Below the pieces are notes generated by a model that had not been told where the DNA came from, searched no databases, and saw only the letters and a list, made by a program, of their open reading frames with translations. A DNA stretch of 64,000 nucleotides, from positions 2,542,001 through 2,606,000 of the forward strand of contig NZ_OY764544.1 of assembly GCF_963668475.1 (NCBI RefSeq), written 5' to 3'. The stretch comes from an uncultured Methanospirillum sp. (GTDB lineage: Archaea > Halobacteriota > Methanomicrobia > Methanomicrobiales > Methanospirillaceae). The position numbers were made by a program, and so were the translations under genes. Shown piece after piece: positions 18,927 through 27,492 of the stretch (position 1 is the first letter of the stretch; every line of letters begins with the position of its first letter).

Positions 18927-19513
18927 CGGTCCCGTGGCATAGCCACGATCTCTCTGACCTGGAGATCGAAGAACCGGTTAGTGTGTGACGGTCTGATTAC
19001 GCAGACGGTGTCAACCCCGCTAGCTGTTCCTCCGAGTGCGATCACCTCTTCGGTAACCAGGACTGCTCCCTGATCAGCAGCAATCAGCGTGCACTCAACC
19101 GCGACCTTGAGGCCGACAGCGATTACTCTCCTCAGTGCCTCGGCCACAGCCTCGCTCCTGGAGCCGCCGCCGACTTTTGGCGAGGATGAGAACGCGCGTT
19201 CAAGGCCTGAAAGGACATGTGTCCCGGTTACAATCTTCACCCCTTCCGCCCTGAGTTCTTCTGCGACCCTGGTGTCAAACTCCCAGACTCCCGGGCTTGA
19301 GAACCCTACAGCATGGGTCACAACGATCAGGGAGATTCCGGTTCCCCGCAGCGTATCTGCTGCTATTTTTGCGGTATCACCGCTGGAACTCGGGACAATC
19401 AGGTATCGTATTCCAAGTTCTTTTGCCCGCTCGGCAGCTATCTTGAGGGCATCCTGGGTGTTCCCGCTACCGGGTTTATCAAAATACCAGATCTTTTTGG
19501 TAGAGTACCCCAT
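18923..19513 (-). CDS. Pyruvate kinase C-terminal-domain-like protein (COG1751 type)
   Basis: Stand-alone alpha/beta protein of 196 residues similar to the isolated pyruvate kinase C-terminal domain. Typical parts are the N-terminal DKPGSGNTQDALKIAAERAKEL, SSSGDTAKIAADTL, VVTHAVGFSSPG and EEVIALGGTASGVDTVCVI. Relatives occur in many archaea and have a solved structure but no established function; a small-ligand-binding regulatory role has been suggested by fold. It is first in a two-gene unit with the membrane protein downstream. Confidence 0.78.
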   Translation of the reverse strand: MGYSTKKIWYFDKPGSGNTQDALKIAAERAKELGIRYLIVPSSSGDTAKIAADTLRGTGISLIVVTHAVGFSSPGVWEFDTRVAEELRAEGVKIVTGTHVLSGLERAFSSSPKVGGGSRSEAVAEALRRVIAVGLKVAVECTLIAADQGAVLVTEEVIALGGTASGVDTVCVIRPSHTNRFFDLQVREIVAMPRDR

Positions 19514-19550
19514 ACATATCGGTTAGACCGCATAGGTTAAGGTACGAGCT

Positions 19551-20720
19551 ATGATCACCCTTGCACTGGCAGGCAAACCAAACTGCGGAAAATCAACCCT
19601 GTACCGGGCGGCTACCCTTGCTCCGGCAGAAATTGCAAACTATCCCTTCACCACCATCGATGCAAACCGGGGGGTCGCATATGTGCGGGTACCGTGTCCC
19701 TGTACTGCTCTTGAGCACCGGTGCGGTGTCTGCGTCGACGGGATACGGTATGTCCCGGTCCACCTGATCGATGTGGCAGGGCTGGTCCCTGAAGCTCACA
19801 CCGGGAAGGGCCTTGGCAACCAGTTCCTTGATCATCTCAGGCAGGCGGATGCCATTATCAACGTTATCGACGCGAGCGGTGCGACCGATATCGAGGGCGC
19901 CCCTGATGATATCGGATCACATGATCCGCTTGAAGAGATCCCGATGCTTGAGACTGAGATGACGATGTGGCTGTTTGGGATCATCGAGAAGCACTGGCCA
20001 AAAATGCAGCGTCAGGCCCAGGTAAAAAATTACAATATGTATGCAGGCCTCGCCGAACTGCTCGCTGGTCTCTCAATCAGGGAAGAGTTCGTGGTAGATG
20101 CCGAACGCGAATCAGGCATCACCTTCAGGTCTGCCCAGTCTGCTGACCTTCAAAAGTTTGCAAGGATCCTTCTGAAATATTCAAAGCCGATGATCCAGGC
20201 AGGCAACAAGGCAGACCAGGCACCAGCAGAACTCGTTGCCAAGGTAAAGGCTGCAGGAATCAGCCTCATCTCGGGCGCAGCAGAACTCGCACTCCGCTCC
20301 GCAGCCGAGCATAACCTGATCGTCTATCATCCTGGTGATGCATCCTTTACTATTGCTGATGGTGTGACACTCAACGCTGCCCAGCAGGATGGTCTATCCA
20401 AGATTCGTGGATTCATGGATACGTATGGGGGCACCGGGGTGCAGCAGATGATCAACCAGGCTGTCTTTGGACTCCTCGATCAGATCGTGGTCTACCCGGT
20501 TGAAGACGAGACCCATCTCACCGATGCAAAAGGGCGGGTGCTTCCTGATGCCTTCCTGATGAAGAAGGGTTCAACACCGCGTGATCTCGCGTACCAGGTC
20601 CATACCGACATCGGGAAGGGCTTTTTGTATGCTATCGACGCAAAGACAAAGATGAGGATCAAGGAGACCACAGTGCTCAAGGATGGGGATATCATCAAGA
20701 TCGTGAGCACTGCGAAGTAA
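19551..20720 (+). CDS. OBG-family GTPase/ATPase, archaeal YchF-like
   Basis: P-loop NTPase of 389 residues in the Obg/YchF group. G1 is GKPNCGKST, the G3 region is DVAGLVPEAH, and NKAD gives the G4 specificity motif. A cysteine-rich insert (CPCTALEHRCGVC) lies in the switch region, as in archaeal members. A TGS domain forms the C-terminus (residues about 310-389). The family binds ribosomes and is linked to translation or stress control. It is divergent from the COG1751-type gene, with 37 bp between the starts. Confidence 0.88.
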   Translation: MITLALAGKPNCGKSTLYRAATLAPAEIANYPFTTIDANRGVAYVRVPCPCTALEHRCGVCVDGIRYVPVHLIDVAGLVPEAHTGKGLGNQFLDHLRQADAIINVIDASGATDIEGAPDDIGSHDPLEEIPMLETEMTMWLFGIIEKHWPKMQRQAQVKNYNMYAGLAELLAGLSIREEFVVDAERESGITFRSAQSADLQKFARILLKYSKPMIQAGNKADQAPAELVAKVKAAGISLISGAAELALRSAAEHNLIVYHPGDASFTIADGVTLNAAQQDGLSKIRGFMDTYGGTGVQQMINQAVFGLLDQIVVYPVEDETHLTDAKGRVLPDAFLMKKGSTPRDLAYQVHTDIGKGFLYAIDAKTKMRIKETTVLKDGDIIKIVSTAK

Positions 20721-20732
20721 CATTCGCCACAT

Positions 20733-20741
20733 TTTTATACT
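20733..20741 (+). promoter_or_regulatory. TATA box for the leaderless gene at 20765
   Basis: The sequence TTTTATACT is centred about 28 nt before the ATG at 20765. This spacing predicts a transcription start at the start codon, and no ribosome-binding site is visible. Confidence 0.5.
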
Positions 20742-20764
20742 ATCCACAAGATAAATCCACAAAC

Positions 20765-21085
20765 ATGGGAGGTGAGATCTTTCAGGCCCAGGTTCTCAGG
20801 AACTTCTTTGATACCATTACGGGGACCGATCGAAATCTCACCAGAATATACATGTGTGTTATCAGCCTCTCCCGACTCCGAGGAGAGGATCCTGACACCA
20901 TCAGCCGTCTGGCGGAGCAGATGCGGCAGAGCAAGATCAAGAAAGAACTCTCTATCGATGTGCTCGATTACATGTGTGCTGTCGCATCAGAACTTGATAT
21001 ATCGGCTGTAAAGACTGCATTTGGTGTCAAGGATATAAGTGAAGTAGTGCAGGACTTTGACGGCATCAGCCTTGACTCTCTCTGA
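20765..21085 (+). CDS. Conserved small alpha-helical protein, unknown function
   Basis: Protein of 106 residues, predicted mostly helical and soluble, with a central basic/acidic segment (RQSKIKKELSIDVLDYM). I do not recognise a family with certainty; the composition and codon use match the surrounding genes, and it has a good TATA box at leaderless distance. It lies between ychF and the nucleotidyltransferase gene on the same strand but with its own promoter. Confidence 0.6.
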   Translation: MGGEIFQAQVLRNFFDTITGTDRNLTRIYMCVISLSRLRGEDPDTISRLAEQMRQSKIKKELSIDVLDYMCAVASELDISAVKTAFGVKDISEVVQDFDGISLDSL

Positions 21086-21135
21086 CTTTTTTCTCCGAGT
21101 TCATATATTCGGGCAGGGCAAATACTGATACAAGC

Positions 21136-22314
21136 ATGAAGGTCTGCATTATGTGCGGGGGAGAAGGGACACGACTGCGTCCTCTCACCTTCGAACGCCC
21201 GAAACCCTGTATTCCGATCGTCAATAAGCCCTCCATCGAGCATCTGGTATCCCATCTCTCCAATCTTGGTTTTCATGATGTGGTCATCACCCTGGGATAC
21301 AAGGGCGATGCCATCGAGCAGTCGCTCGGCGATGGAGCCCTGCTTGGTGCCAACATCACCTACGTGTATGAAGAGAGCAAGCTCGGGACCGCAGGCAGTG
21401 TTCATAACGCCAGGAAGTACCTCGGTGACAAACCGTTTCTCGTCGTTGGCGGGGATCATGTCACCGATCTCAACCTCCTTGAGTTCTATCGTGAACACCT
21501 GAAAAGTGCAGCCATCGTCACCATCGGGCTTATCAGCATCGATGAACCGTCAGAGTACGGTATCGCAGAGATAGATGTTGAGAACCGCATTCGCAGGTTC
21601 AGGGAGAAACCGGGACCCGGCGAGATCTTCTCAAACCTGGCCTCGACCGGGATGTACGTCTGCTCACCTGATATCTTCGAGTACATCCCTGCAGGAGTAA
21701 AGTTTGATTTTGCAAAGAACCTCTTCCCACTCCTGATGGAGAAGAACCTCCCGCTCAACGGCTGGCTGGCACGGGGGAACTGGTCCGATGTCGGGAGTCC
21801 TGCCTCGCTCAGGCAGGCCGAGAAGTGGAAGCTGCAGGAGATGAGGTATGCGAACATCAGCGGGGACCTTGACGTGAAGAATGCCAATATCCAGGGTCCT
21901 GTAGATTTCGGGAGCTCGATCTACCTTGGGAACAACAGCAGGATAGTAGGGCCGGTAGTGATCGGTTCAGGAACCTCGATTGGAGACAACGTGCTCATCG
22001 GGCCGTACACCTCTATCGGCAAGAACTGCGTGATACGAAATAATGTGAGGCTCCTCTCGTCCTCGATCTATAACCGGGTGGTGATCGGGCAGGGATCTTC
22101 TGTCTCCGGAACGATCGTGGATAACGAGACCATGATCGGTGATGGATGTAGCGTGGAGCACGGTTCTGTGATCGGACCACGCTGTGTTATCCGCAACCGG
22201 GTGACCGTTCATTCAAACACCCGTATCTGGCCTGATGTCGTGATCGCGGACGGAACAATCATCACCGAGCATGTGCTCAACGATGACTACGACACCAGGT
22301 GCGAAGGCTCTTAA
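21136..22314 (+). CDS. Sugar-1-phosphate nucleotidyltransferase with left-handed beta-helix
   Basis: Protein of 392 residues. The N-terminal Rossmann-like domain has GGEGTRLRPLT, RPKPCIPIVNKP and VGGDHV, all typical of nucleotidylyltransferases that make NDP-sugars. From about residue 250 the hexapeptide repeats of a left-handed beta-helix follow (GPVVIGSGTSIGDN, NCVIRNNVRL). Mannose-1-phosphate guanylyltransferase or glucose-1-phosphate thymidylyl/uridylyl activity is possible; the nucleotide cannot be fixed from sequence. A TATA-like TTCATATATTC at about 21100 gives a nearly leaderless message. It overlaps the convergent CBS gene by 4 bp. Confidence 0.85.
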   Translation: MKVCIMCGGEGTRLRPLTFERPKPCIPIVNKPSIEHLVSHLSNLGFHDVVITLGYKGDAIEQSLGDGALLGANITYVYEESKLGTAGSVHNARKYLGDKPFLVVGGDHVTDLNLLEFYREHLKSAAIVTIGLISIDEPSEYGIAEIDVENRIRRFREKPGPGEIFSNLASTGMYVCSPDIFEYIPAGVKFDFAKNLFPLLMEKNLPLNGWLARGNWSDVGSPASLRQAEKWKLQEMRYANISGDLDVKNANIQGPVDFGSSIYLGNNSRIVGPVVIGSGTSIGDNVLIGPYTSIGKNCVIRNNVRLLSSSIYNRVVIGQGSSVSGTIVDNETMIGDGCSVEHGSVIGPRCVIRNRVTVHSNTRIWPDVVIADGTIITEHVLNDDYDTRCEGS

Positions 22315-23138
22315 TCCCTTTTTTCAGGCGTCTGGACCTGGTCTCCCCCGACCACTATGGCCCCGCCGAACCGGTGTGTCCCTGCAACAAGCGGATGACG
22401 GGCGTAATCCATGATCTGGATATCATCTACGGTCCTGAGTTTCATTGTCCGCGCAGTCCGTTCCAGACCTAATTCAAAGTTCTCCGATATCTCTATCAGG
22501 TAAGCTTCCAGGATCTTGATCCCGAGTTTTTTGGCAGCAACCGCCCGGTGATGCCCGTCTACGAGAATATTCTGGTCTGGTTTTTTGATAACGATGACTG
22601 GCTCTGCAAGCCCTTTCTTTATCTCGTACATCCTCCCCTCAAGTTCGTCCATGTAGATCCTTGACTGCGTGGGAAGGAGTGAGTTGACCATCACCGGTCC
22701 TTTTGAGAGGTGAGGCTTGATACCGTGGAGTCTCTCGATGGTGTCCATCAACTTGTAGACCTTATCAGGAGAGACGTGTTCGATCTGCGACCTGACCACA
22801 TCGGTATTTGAGATGATCCCGAGGAGTTCGTTCTTCTCGTTCACTACCGGCAGTTTCTGAATCCCTGATCTGATGATCACCCGTGCAACATCTCCGATAG
22901 CCATCTCGGGATCTGCAACGATCAGATGCTGGCTCATGATCTCCCTGACCGGAGTTTCAGGGTGGGCGAAGAGGAGGTCCCGGGCCGAGATGTACCCGAT
23001 GACCACGTTCCCGTCAACAATGGGAAACCCGTCATGCGACGTGACTTTGATGGCATTGATCACGTCACGCGCGATCTGATTCATATTGATGGTATCAACA
23101 TCGGCGGTCATGTAGTCTCTGACCCGCTTCTTATCCAT
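22311..23138 (-). CDS. CBS-pair protein with ParB-like domain (possible serine kinase)
   Basis: Protein of 275 residues. Two CBS motifs occupy residues about 1-120, and a ParB/Srx-like domain follows, with LVDGHHRAVAAKKLG as the signature. In Thermococcus a ParB-fold protein with such a DGHHR motif is an ADP-dependent free-serine kinase, so this may be an adenylate-responsive serine kinase rather than a partition protein. I rely on memory for that comparison. No parA gene or parS-like repeat is nearby, which argues against chromosome segregation. It converges on the nucleotidyltransferase gene. Confidence 0.78.
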   Translation of the reverse strand: MDKKRVRDYMTADVDTINMNQIARDVINAIKVTSHDGFPIVDGNVVIGYISARDLLFAHPETPVREIMSQHLIVADPEMAIGDVARVIIRSGIQKLPVVNEKNELLGIISNTDVVRSQIEHVSPDKVYKLMDTIERLHGIKPHLSKGPVMVNSLLPTQSRIYMDELEGRMYEIKKGLAEPVIVIKKPDQNILVDGHHRAVAAKKLGIKILEAYLIEISENFELGLERTARTMKLRTVDDIQIMDYARHPLVAGTHRFGGAIVVGGDQVQTPEKRD

Positions 23139-23297
23139 ATTAATGGTAATTCAGTCTTGTCAGACTTCAAGACTTCGGTTCTTATGGGGTAATGCCCTGA
23201 TCATTTTCTGATCCCTTTCATTTCCTGCGATCTTCCGGTTGATCTGGTCTGAAAATACGGTATTATGTTTATCATATTGCAGAGTGACATACTAGAG

Positions 23298-24005
23298 ATG
23301 AAAGGATTCCGGCATAAGACTGTGGAAAAGAAGGAGGAAGTAAACTGGACAAAATATGTGGTTGTTGCTGCATGTGTCCTGTTGGCTGTCTTCATGGTCT
23401 TCTCCATGCTCGGTACGTCCTGGCTCAATATCTTCAGTCAGGCAAAACCCGGGAACAGTGCGACAGTTGATTTTACCATCCGTGATGCACAGAGCCGTCC
23501 GGTTGTAACCACCACGTCCAATATCTATCTCCAGGCTCAGAACACAGGCGATCTCGTTGTAATGAGCGATAAACTTCCGATCAGGGTGAACATCTCTGAA
23601 AACCGTGATCTGGTTCCGATCCAGGTTATGAACCCATCCAACACCGGTGGTCTCATCGACTTCGGACTCTTCAGACCCGAGCTTGATGCAATATCATACG
23701 GGCTTGTCGGCATGAAGGTAGGAGACACCAAGACGCTGGAGATCCCGGGTGCTTCCCAGATGACCAGAACGATGTCAAAAGATCAGTTTGCAAATATCAC
23801 CGGTGACTCCTTTGCAAAAGCAAAAGTAGGATCCCAGGTTCCGATCGCATTCAGCGAGACTCCGCAGATTGCAGTCGACAACACGACCCCGTCCACGTAC
23901 CTGAGGACCTCGACGATCACGGCAATGTCTGAAGAGAACGTCACCATCAACTACGGATACCCAACGATTGATATTACCTTAACCGAGCTTTCTACCTCAT
24001 CCTAA
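23298..24005 (+). CDS. Membrane-anchored FKBP-like peptidyl-prolyl isomerase
   Basis: Protein of 235 residues with an N-terminal anchor (VVVAACVLLAVFMVFSML) and an extracellular domain. It begins KPGNSATVDFTIRDAQ, in the manner of the FKBP fold, and has YGLVGMKVGDTKTLEIP, the conserved FKBP loop, followed by an insert that may correspond to the SlyD-type flap. It probably assists folding of exported proteins. The ATG at 23298 is chosen because the upstream extension contributes nothing family-like. The catalytic aromatic residues are not clear, so activity is uncertain. Confidence 0.7.
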   Translation: MKGFRHKTVEKKEEVNWTKYVVVAACVLLAVFMVFSMLGTSWLNIFSQAKPGNSATVDFTIRDAQSRPVVTTTSNIYLQAQNTGDLVVMSDKLPIRVNISENRDLVPIQVMNPSNTGGLIDFGLFRPELDAISYGLVGMKVGDTKTLEIPGASQMTRTMSKDQFANITGDSFAKAKVGSQVPIAFSETPQIAVDNTTPSTYLRTSTITAMSEENVTINYGYPTIDITLTELSTSS

Positions 24006-24010
24006 GGTAA

Positions 24011-24592
24011 TCAAAGCCGGTATGCATATATCCGTTTGATGGTGTTTGCAACCTCAAACTTTCCTCTTCTTTTGGTGACCGAACCGTTTCTCATCCTGAT
24101 GTGCCCGATCCGTGCCTTAACTCCCTTGATGACGTACACATCACCGACGACGAACTTCTCGTCCCCTTCGCACCTGACATAGAGCGGGAGGGTGTGCCAT
24201 CCGTCATGTACTGAGAAGCGGACAACGACCTGGTCGATGACCCTGGTCCAGAGGGTATCAATATCCTTTCCAAGAGCCTTGGTGAGTCGCTTATCACCTG
24301 ACTCTATTGACATCACCTCGACACCGGTGCCTTCACCGTCATCAGATTCGGCTATCAGGAAGTCACCTTCTGCAATCTCCTCGTCCTCTGCAATCTCACA
24401 TCTGCAGACTGACGAAGTCCCCTCCTTGCTGACAATCGCTTTAATCTGCAGTAGCGTGGGCTCTTTCTGCACCGGTATGCGTGAGACCGTCCCGCATACC
24501 GTGCACTTGATCACCTGGTTTGTTGTCCTGCTGAGAACCTCATGCTCGGTCTCTTCGCCGCAGGTGGTACAGAACATATCAATCTGATCCAT
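24011..24592 (-). CDS. Archaeal zinc-ribbon protein (HVO_0476/COG1326 type)
   Basis: Protein of 193 residues. The N-terminus has two CxxC pairs (FCTTCGEETEH and KCTVCGTVSR) forming a zinc ribbon. The rest is a beta-rich domain with a conserved C-terminal IGHIRMRNG and GKFEVANTIKRIYAYRL. The family is universal in euryarchaea and its function is not known; a role in RNA or translation is often assumed from the ribbon. It is divergent from the DUF371 gene with only 30 bp between starts. Confidence 0.8.
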   Translation of the reverse strand: MDQIDMFCTTCGEETEHEVLSRTTNQVIKCTVCGTVSRIPVQKEPTLLQIKAIVSKEGTSSVCRCEIAEDEEIAEGDFLIAESDDGEGTGVEVMSIESGDKRLTKALGKDIDTLWTRVIDQVVVRFSVHDGWHTLPLYVRCEGDEKFVVGDVYVIKGVKARIGHIRMRNGSVTKRRGKFEVANTIKRIYAYRL

Positions 24593-24622
24593 TCATTATC
24601 AATGGAAGATATCTCTGTATAA

Positions 24623-25111
24623 ATGGCAAGGGCAGTTGAACGGTTCTCAGCATTCGGACATCCCGAAGTGACCGCAACACACAGGACCACCTTTGAGATC
24701 ACTGCTGAAGAGCACCTCTCGCCATCAGGAACCTGCATCATCGCGGTGCGCTCTGAAAAGGGAGCAGCCGATCTATCAGACCGGTTCAGGGAACTGATGC
24801 AGTCTCCCGGCTGCCGGCTCACCACCGAACTCAGGTGTGGAGAAGTTATAGCGACTATCAGATCTTCAGGTTCTCCTGATCTCCTGCTTGATCACCCGAC
24901 TGATCTGGTCTGGCGGAGATCCTCGTTCACCTGCGGACGAACCATCGGTCTGTACAGTGATTACACGGCAGGAACACTTCCCCGTGAACTGATCGCCCTT
25001 CTGAAGCAGGGGGAACGTCTTGACGTCACGCTCACAATAGAACTGGATCCTGACTGCGGTGAAGGGGCCGTGAATCGTGTGCTGCCCGGATTTCACCTTC
25101 TTGACGAATAA
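24623..25111 (+). CDS. DUF371 family protein
   Basis: Protein of 162 residues with the archaeal DUF371 layout: FSAFGHPEVTATHRTTFEIT at the N-terminus, SPSGTCIIAVRSEKG, a central HPTDLVWRRSS, and SDYTAGTLPRELIALLKQG near the end. Function is unknown and the family is archaeal. The start lies 30 bp from the divergent zinc-ribbon gene, so the promoters must overlap. Confidence 0.8.
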   Translation: MARAVERFSAFGHPEVTATHRTTFEITAEEHLSPSGTCIIAVRSEKGAADLSDRFRELMQSPGCRLTTELRCGEVIATIRSSGSPDLLLDHPTDLVWRRSSFTCGRTIGLYSDYTAGTLPRELIALLKQGERLDVTLTIELDPDCGEGAVNRVLPGFHLLDE

Positions 25112-25175
25112 ATACGGGACGATTTTATTAGGATCCAGCAATCAATATGTACTCCGAATATAGGAGGATTTGAAT

Positions 25176-25355
25176 ATGGACAAAATGGGTCTTGGAATGC
25201 TTATTGTCGGTATTGTTCTGATTCTGGGAGGTGCATACGGCATCTGGTTCTTCCTCCCTGATGTTATCAACGTGGTCAAGGGTGGCATTGGAATCGTTGC
25301 CCTCCTTGCAGGTATCATGTTCGCAGGAATCGGTTTCATCCTGGTCAAGGATTAA
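25176..25355 (+). CDS. Small two-helix membrane protein
   Basis: Protein of 59 residues made almost entirely of two hydrophobic helices separated by VINVVKGG. A strong ribosome-binding site, AGGAGG at 25162-25167, stands 8 nt before the ATG at 25176 and decides the start over the upstream TTG. A TATA-like TTTTATTAG near 25124 supports separate transcription. Function is unknown. Confidence 0.65.
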   Translation: MDKMGLGMLIVGIVLILGGAYGIWFFLPDVINVVKGGIGIVALLAGIMFAGIGFILVKD

Positions 25356-25407
25356 ACCTGCATATCTCCTTTTTTCGTTGCTAAAAATGTTCACGGCCTT
25401 TCAGAGG

Positions 25408-26022
25408 TCAGGCTCTGCGTTTCAGTACCAGGATCTCAACCGGGATGTCACGCTTATCCTCGGTATGAAAGAAGAATGTCCTGGGAATGGAGAATTCTGC
25501 TGCAATCACGCTGGCAATTTCAGCACGGTCTGCGATATACTGCCTGATAAACTGCTCTGATCCTGCGTTGAATATCCCATACACCACCTCAGCCCGTGCG
25601 AGTGCGAGGTCGATGAATGGCCTGTCAGCATGCTCTACCTGTGCCCCGAATGGCGGGTTCATGATAACTGTGTCAGCCTCAGGAACCTGATTCCAGGTAC
25701 CGGAATCTGCCAGGTCAGCCCCGATAAATGAGATACTGACTCCAAGTTTCTCTGCGTTCTTTTCCGCTATCAGGGTCGCATCCTGATCGATCTCGACTCC
25801 AAGCACCTCACCGGCCCCGAGGAGGGCTGCCCCGATCCCGAGAATGCCTGTGCCAGAGCCGAGTTCAAGCACCCGGAGCCCGCTGATGTCACCGGCAAGA
25901 AACGCGGTGTAGAGGAGTCGTGCGGCAAGTGGTGCCGGAGTCTGGTACTGCTCCCGCTCTGGGACGGGATGGGAAAATCCTGATACCTGTTCGAGCAGCA
26001 TCTCGAGTCTGCGCAGTCTCAT
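25408..26022 (-). CDS. METTL5-like RNA/DNA methyltransferase
   Basis: SAM-dependent methyltransferase of 204 residues. Motif I is LELGSGTGILGIGAAL, an acidic motif II is VEIDQDA, and the catalytic motif IV is NPPFG, the signature of N6-adenine methyltransferases acting on nucleic acid. It resembles the METTL5 group, whose eukaryotic member methylates 18S rRNA; an archaeal rRNA target is likely but unproven. The ATG overlaps the dph2 stop (ATGA), and it is the last gene of the ppsA-to-METTL5 operon. Confidence 0.85.
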   Translation of the reverse strand: MRLRRLEMLLEQVSGFSHPVPEREQYQTPAPLAARLLYTAFLAGDISGLRVLELGSGTGILGIGAALLGAGEVLGVEIDQDATLIAEKNAEKLGVSISFIGADLADSGTWNQVPEADTVIMNPPFGAQVEHADRPFIDLALARAEVVYGIFNAGSEQFIRQYIADRAEIASVIAAEFSIPRTFFFHTEDKRDIPVEILVLKRRA

Positions 26023-26960
26023 CTGATCTCGTCGACCTCGTACTCTTCAAATTTCCTGACACCGCAGAGGATCTCAAACTCCTGGGGTGTGAGCACCGGG
26101 ACCGGCCACCTGACCTGGTCATCGTAGGCGAGTCTTGGGCAGGCAGTGTTTACGTAACAGGGTAGTCCCAGGTTGAGAAGTTGATCTACCGTCACCTCCC
26201 TGAGCTGGATGAGGGTGGCTTTCGGAGAGAGGGACGCGAGCTCTGCAGCAAGCTCTCTTCGTGCCTGACCACTTTTAGGCGAGACGAGAATCCCGATATC
26301 TTCAGCCTGTTTTGCCTTCTCAATGAGTGCATGACGCCTTCTGAGCAGCCTCTCCCCGTTGACCTCTTCGATGGTCTTTGTATAGGGATCACAGGCGATC
26401 ACCCGTGCACCTGTTGCGATCTGCACTCCCAGGGGATGAAACACCCCGGTCCCAAGGTAGAGGATCTCTGATGCCCCGGTTCTTCTGGCAGCCTCAAATG
26501 AACATCCGAGGATCTGCCCGGGATAGGGGGTCCGGTCTGTTCCCTCTGCAACGGTTACCGAGATCCCTGCCTCTTTAAGAATACAACTGACTGCTGGAAT
26601 TAGGTGAACATGCTGCACGGTGGTGACGAGGCCGACCCTGCGGGTTGTAAAGAATGGAACCGCTTCCAGAACCACGGTAGGATCGAAGTCCATCCTGAAG
26701 ATGTCGTAGATGACCCGGTCAGTGCTATCCACCGGGGCATGGCCTAGATGAATAAGCACGTCTGTGTCCCTAAGAAGTTCCAGGTCAAGATCACAGGCCC
26801 CGTAGCAGGGATCGCCACTGACAAGGACAGTAAACCCTGCAGACCGCAGGTCCCCGGCAAGTTCAGAGAGACGGCGCTTCAGCCCTTCAGGTGCCTGGAG
26901 GGCAACCCTGCATGCCCTCCGCTGTTTCAGTTCTGCGATCAACTCAGAGCTGGCGATCAA
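26019..26960 (-). CDS. dph2: 2-(3-amino-3-carboxypropyl)histidine synthase (diphthamide synthesis)
   Basis: Radical-SAM-like enzyme that starts diphthamide formation on elongation factor 2 using a 4Fe-4S cluster held by three cysteines, one from each domain. Candidates here are C56 (PCYGACD), C153 (GCSFEA) and C274 (NTACPRL), with the expected spacing. The length of 313 residues is normal for archaeal Dph2. It overlaps hpt by 17 bp upstream and the METTL5-like gene by 4 bp downstream. Confidence 0.92.
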   Translation of the reverse strand: MIASSELIAELKQRRACRVALQAPEGLKRRLSELAGDLRSAGFTVLVSGDPCYGACDLDLELLRDTDVLIHLGHAPVDSTDRVIYDIFRMDFDPTVVLEAVPFFTTRRVGLVTTVQHVHLIPAVSCILKEAGISVTVAEGTDRTPYPGQILGCSFEAARRTGASEILYLGTGVFHPLGVQIATGARVIACDPYTKTIEEVNGERLLRRRHALIEKAKQAEDIGILVSPKSGQARRELAAELASLSPKATLIQLREVTVDQLLNLGLPCYVNTACPRLAYDDQVRWPVPVLTPQEFEILCGVRKFEEYEVDEIR

Positions 26961-27492
26961 CGATCTTCACCGTGTCTGCCACTTCGATCGCAACAAGATA
27001 GTGGTATGGCATGGCTATCTCGGGAGTACCCTTCTTGATCGCAAAACAGATCCCGGCAACCTCAACCCCCATCTCCTGTAGTGTGTGAAGAATGCCGTTC
27101 ACGGTCCCTCCCGTGCTGATCACGTCGTCTACAATGACAACCCGGTCTCCGCGTGATAAGCCGTTGATGAACATCTTCCCCTTTGAGTACCCGGTCTGCT
27201 GCATGACCTCCTGCTCACCTGGAAGCCCGTAACTGCGCTTGCGGATGATGTTTACCGGGATATCAGTCATGAGTGAGATCGCTGTTCCGATCGGGATTGC
27301 CATCGCCTCTGCGGCCACGATATACTGCACATCACGCAGATCAAGAAAGTGTATCATCCCGACCGCGACCTCCCTGAGGACGACCGGGTCTATCTCTGGA
27401 ATCCCGTCCGTGATGGGGTGAACGAAGTAATTGTACTCTCCTTTTTTTACGATCGGGCAGGTCTCAAGTGACTTAATCAGATGATCGATCAT
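26944..27492 (-). CDS. hpt: Hypoxanthine/purine phosphoribosyltransferase (archaeal)
   Basis: Type I phosphoribosyltransferase of 182 residues. The PRPP-binding motif is VVIVDDVISTGGT, and the N-terminal FVHPITDGIPEIDP and RKRSYGLPGEQE match archaeal purine PRTases. It salvages hypoxanthine or guanine to the nucleotide. The ATG at 27492 (MIDHLIKSLETCP) is the family start; longer readings lie within mfnA. It overlaps mfnA by 20 bp and dph2 by 17 bp. Confidence 0.9.
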   Translation of the reverse strand: MIDHLIKSLETCPIVKKGEYNYFVHPITDGIPEIDPVVLREVAVGMIHFLDLRDVQYIVAAEAMAIPIGTAISLMTDIPVNIIRKRSYGLPGEQEVMQQTGYSKGKMFINGLSRGDRVVIVDDVISTGGTVNGILHTLQEMGVEVAGICFAIKKGTPEIAMPYHYLVAIEVADTVKIVDRQL

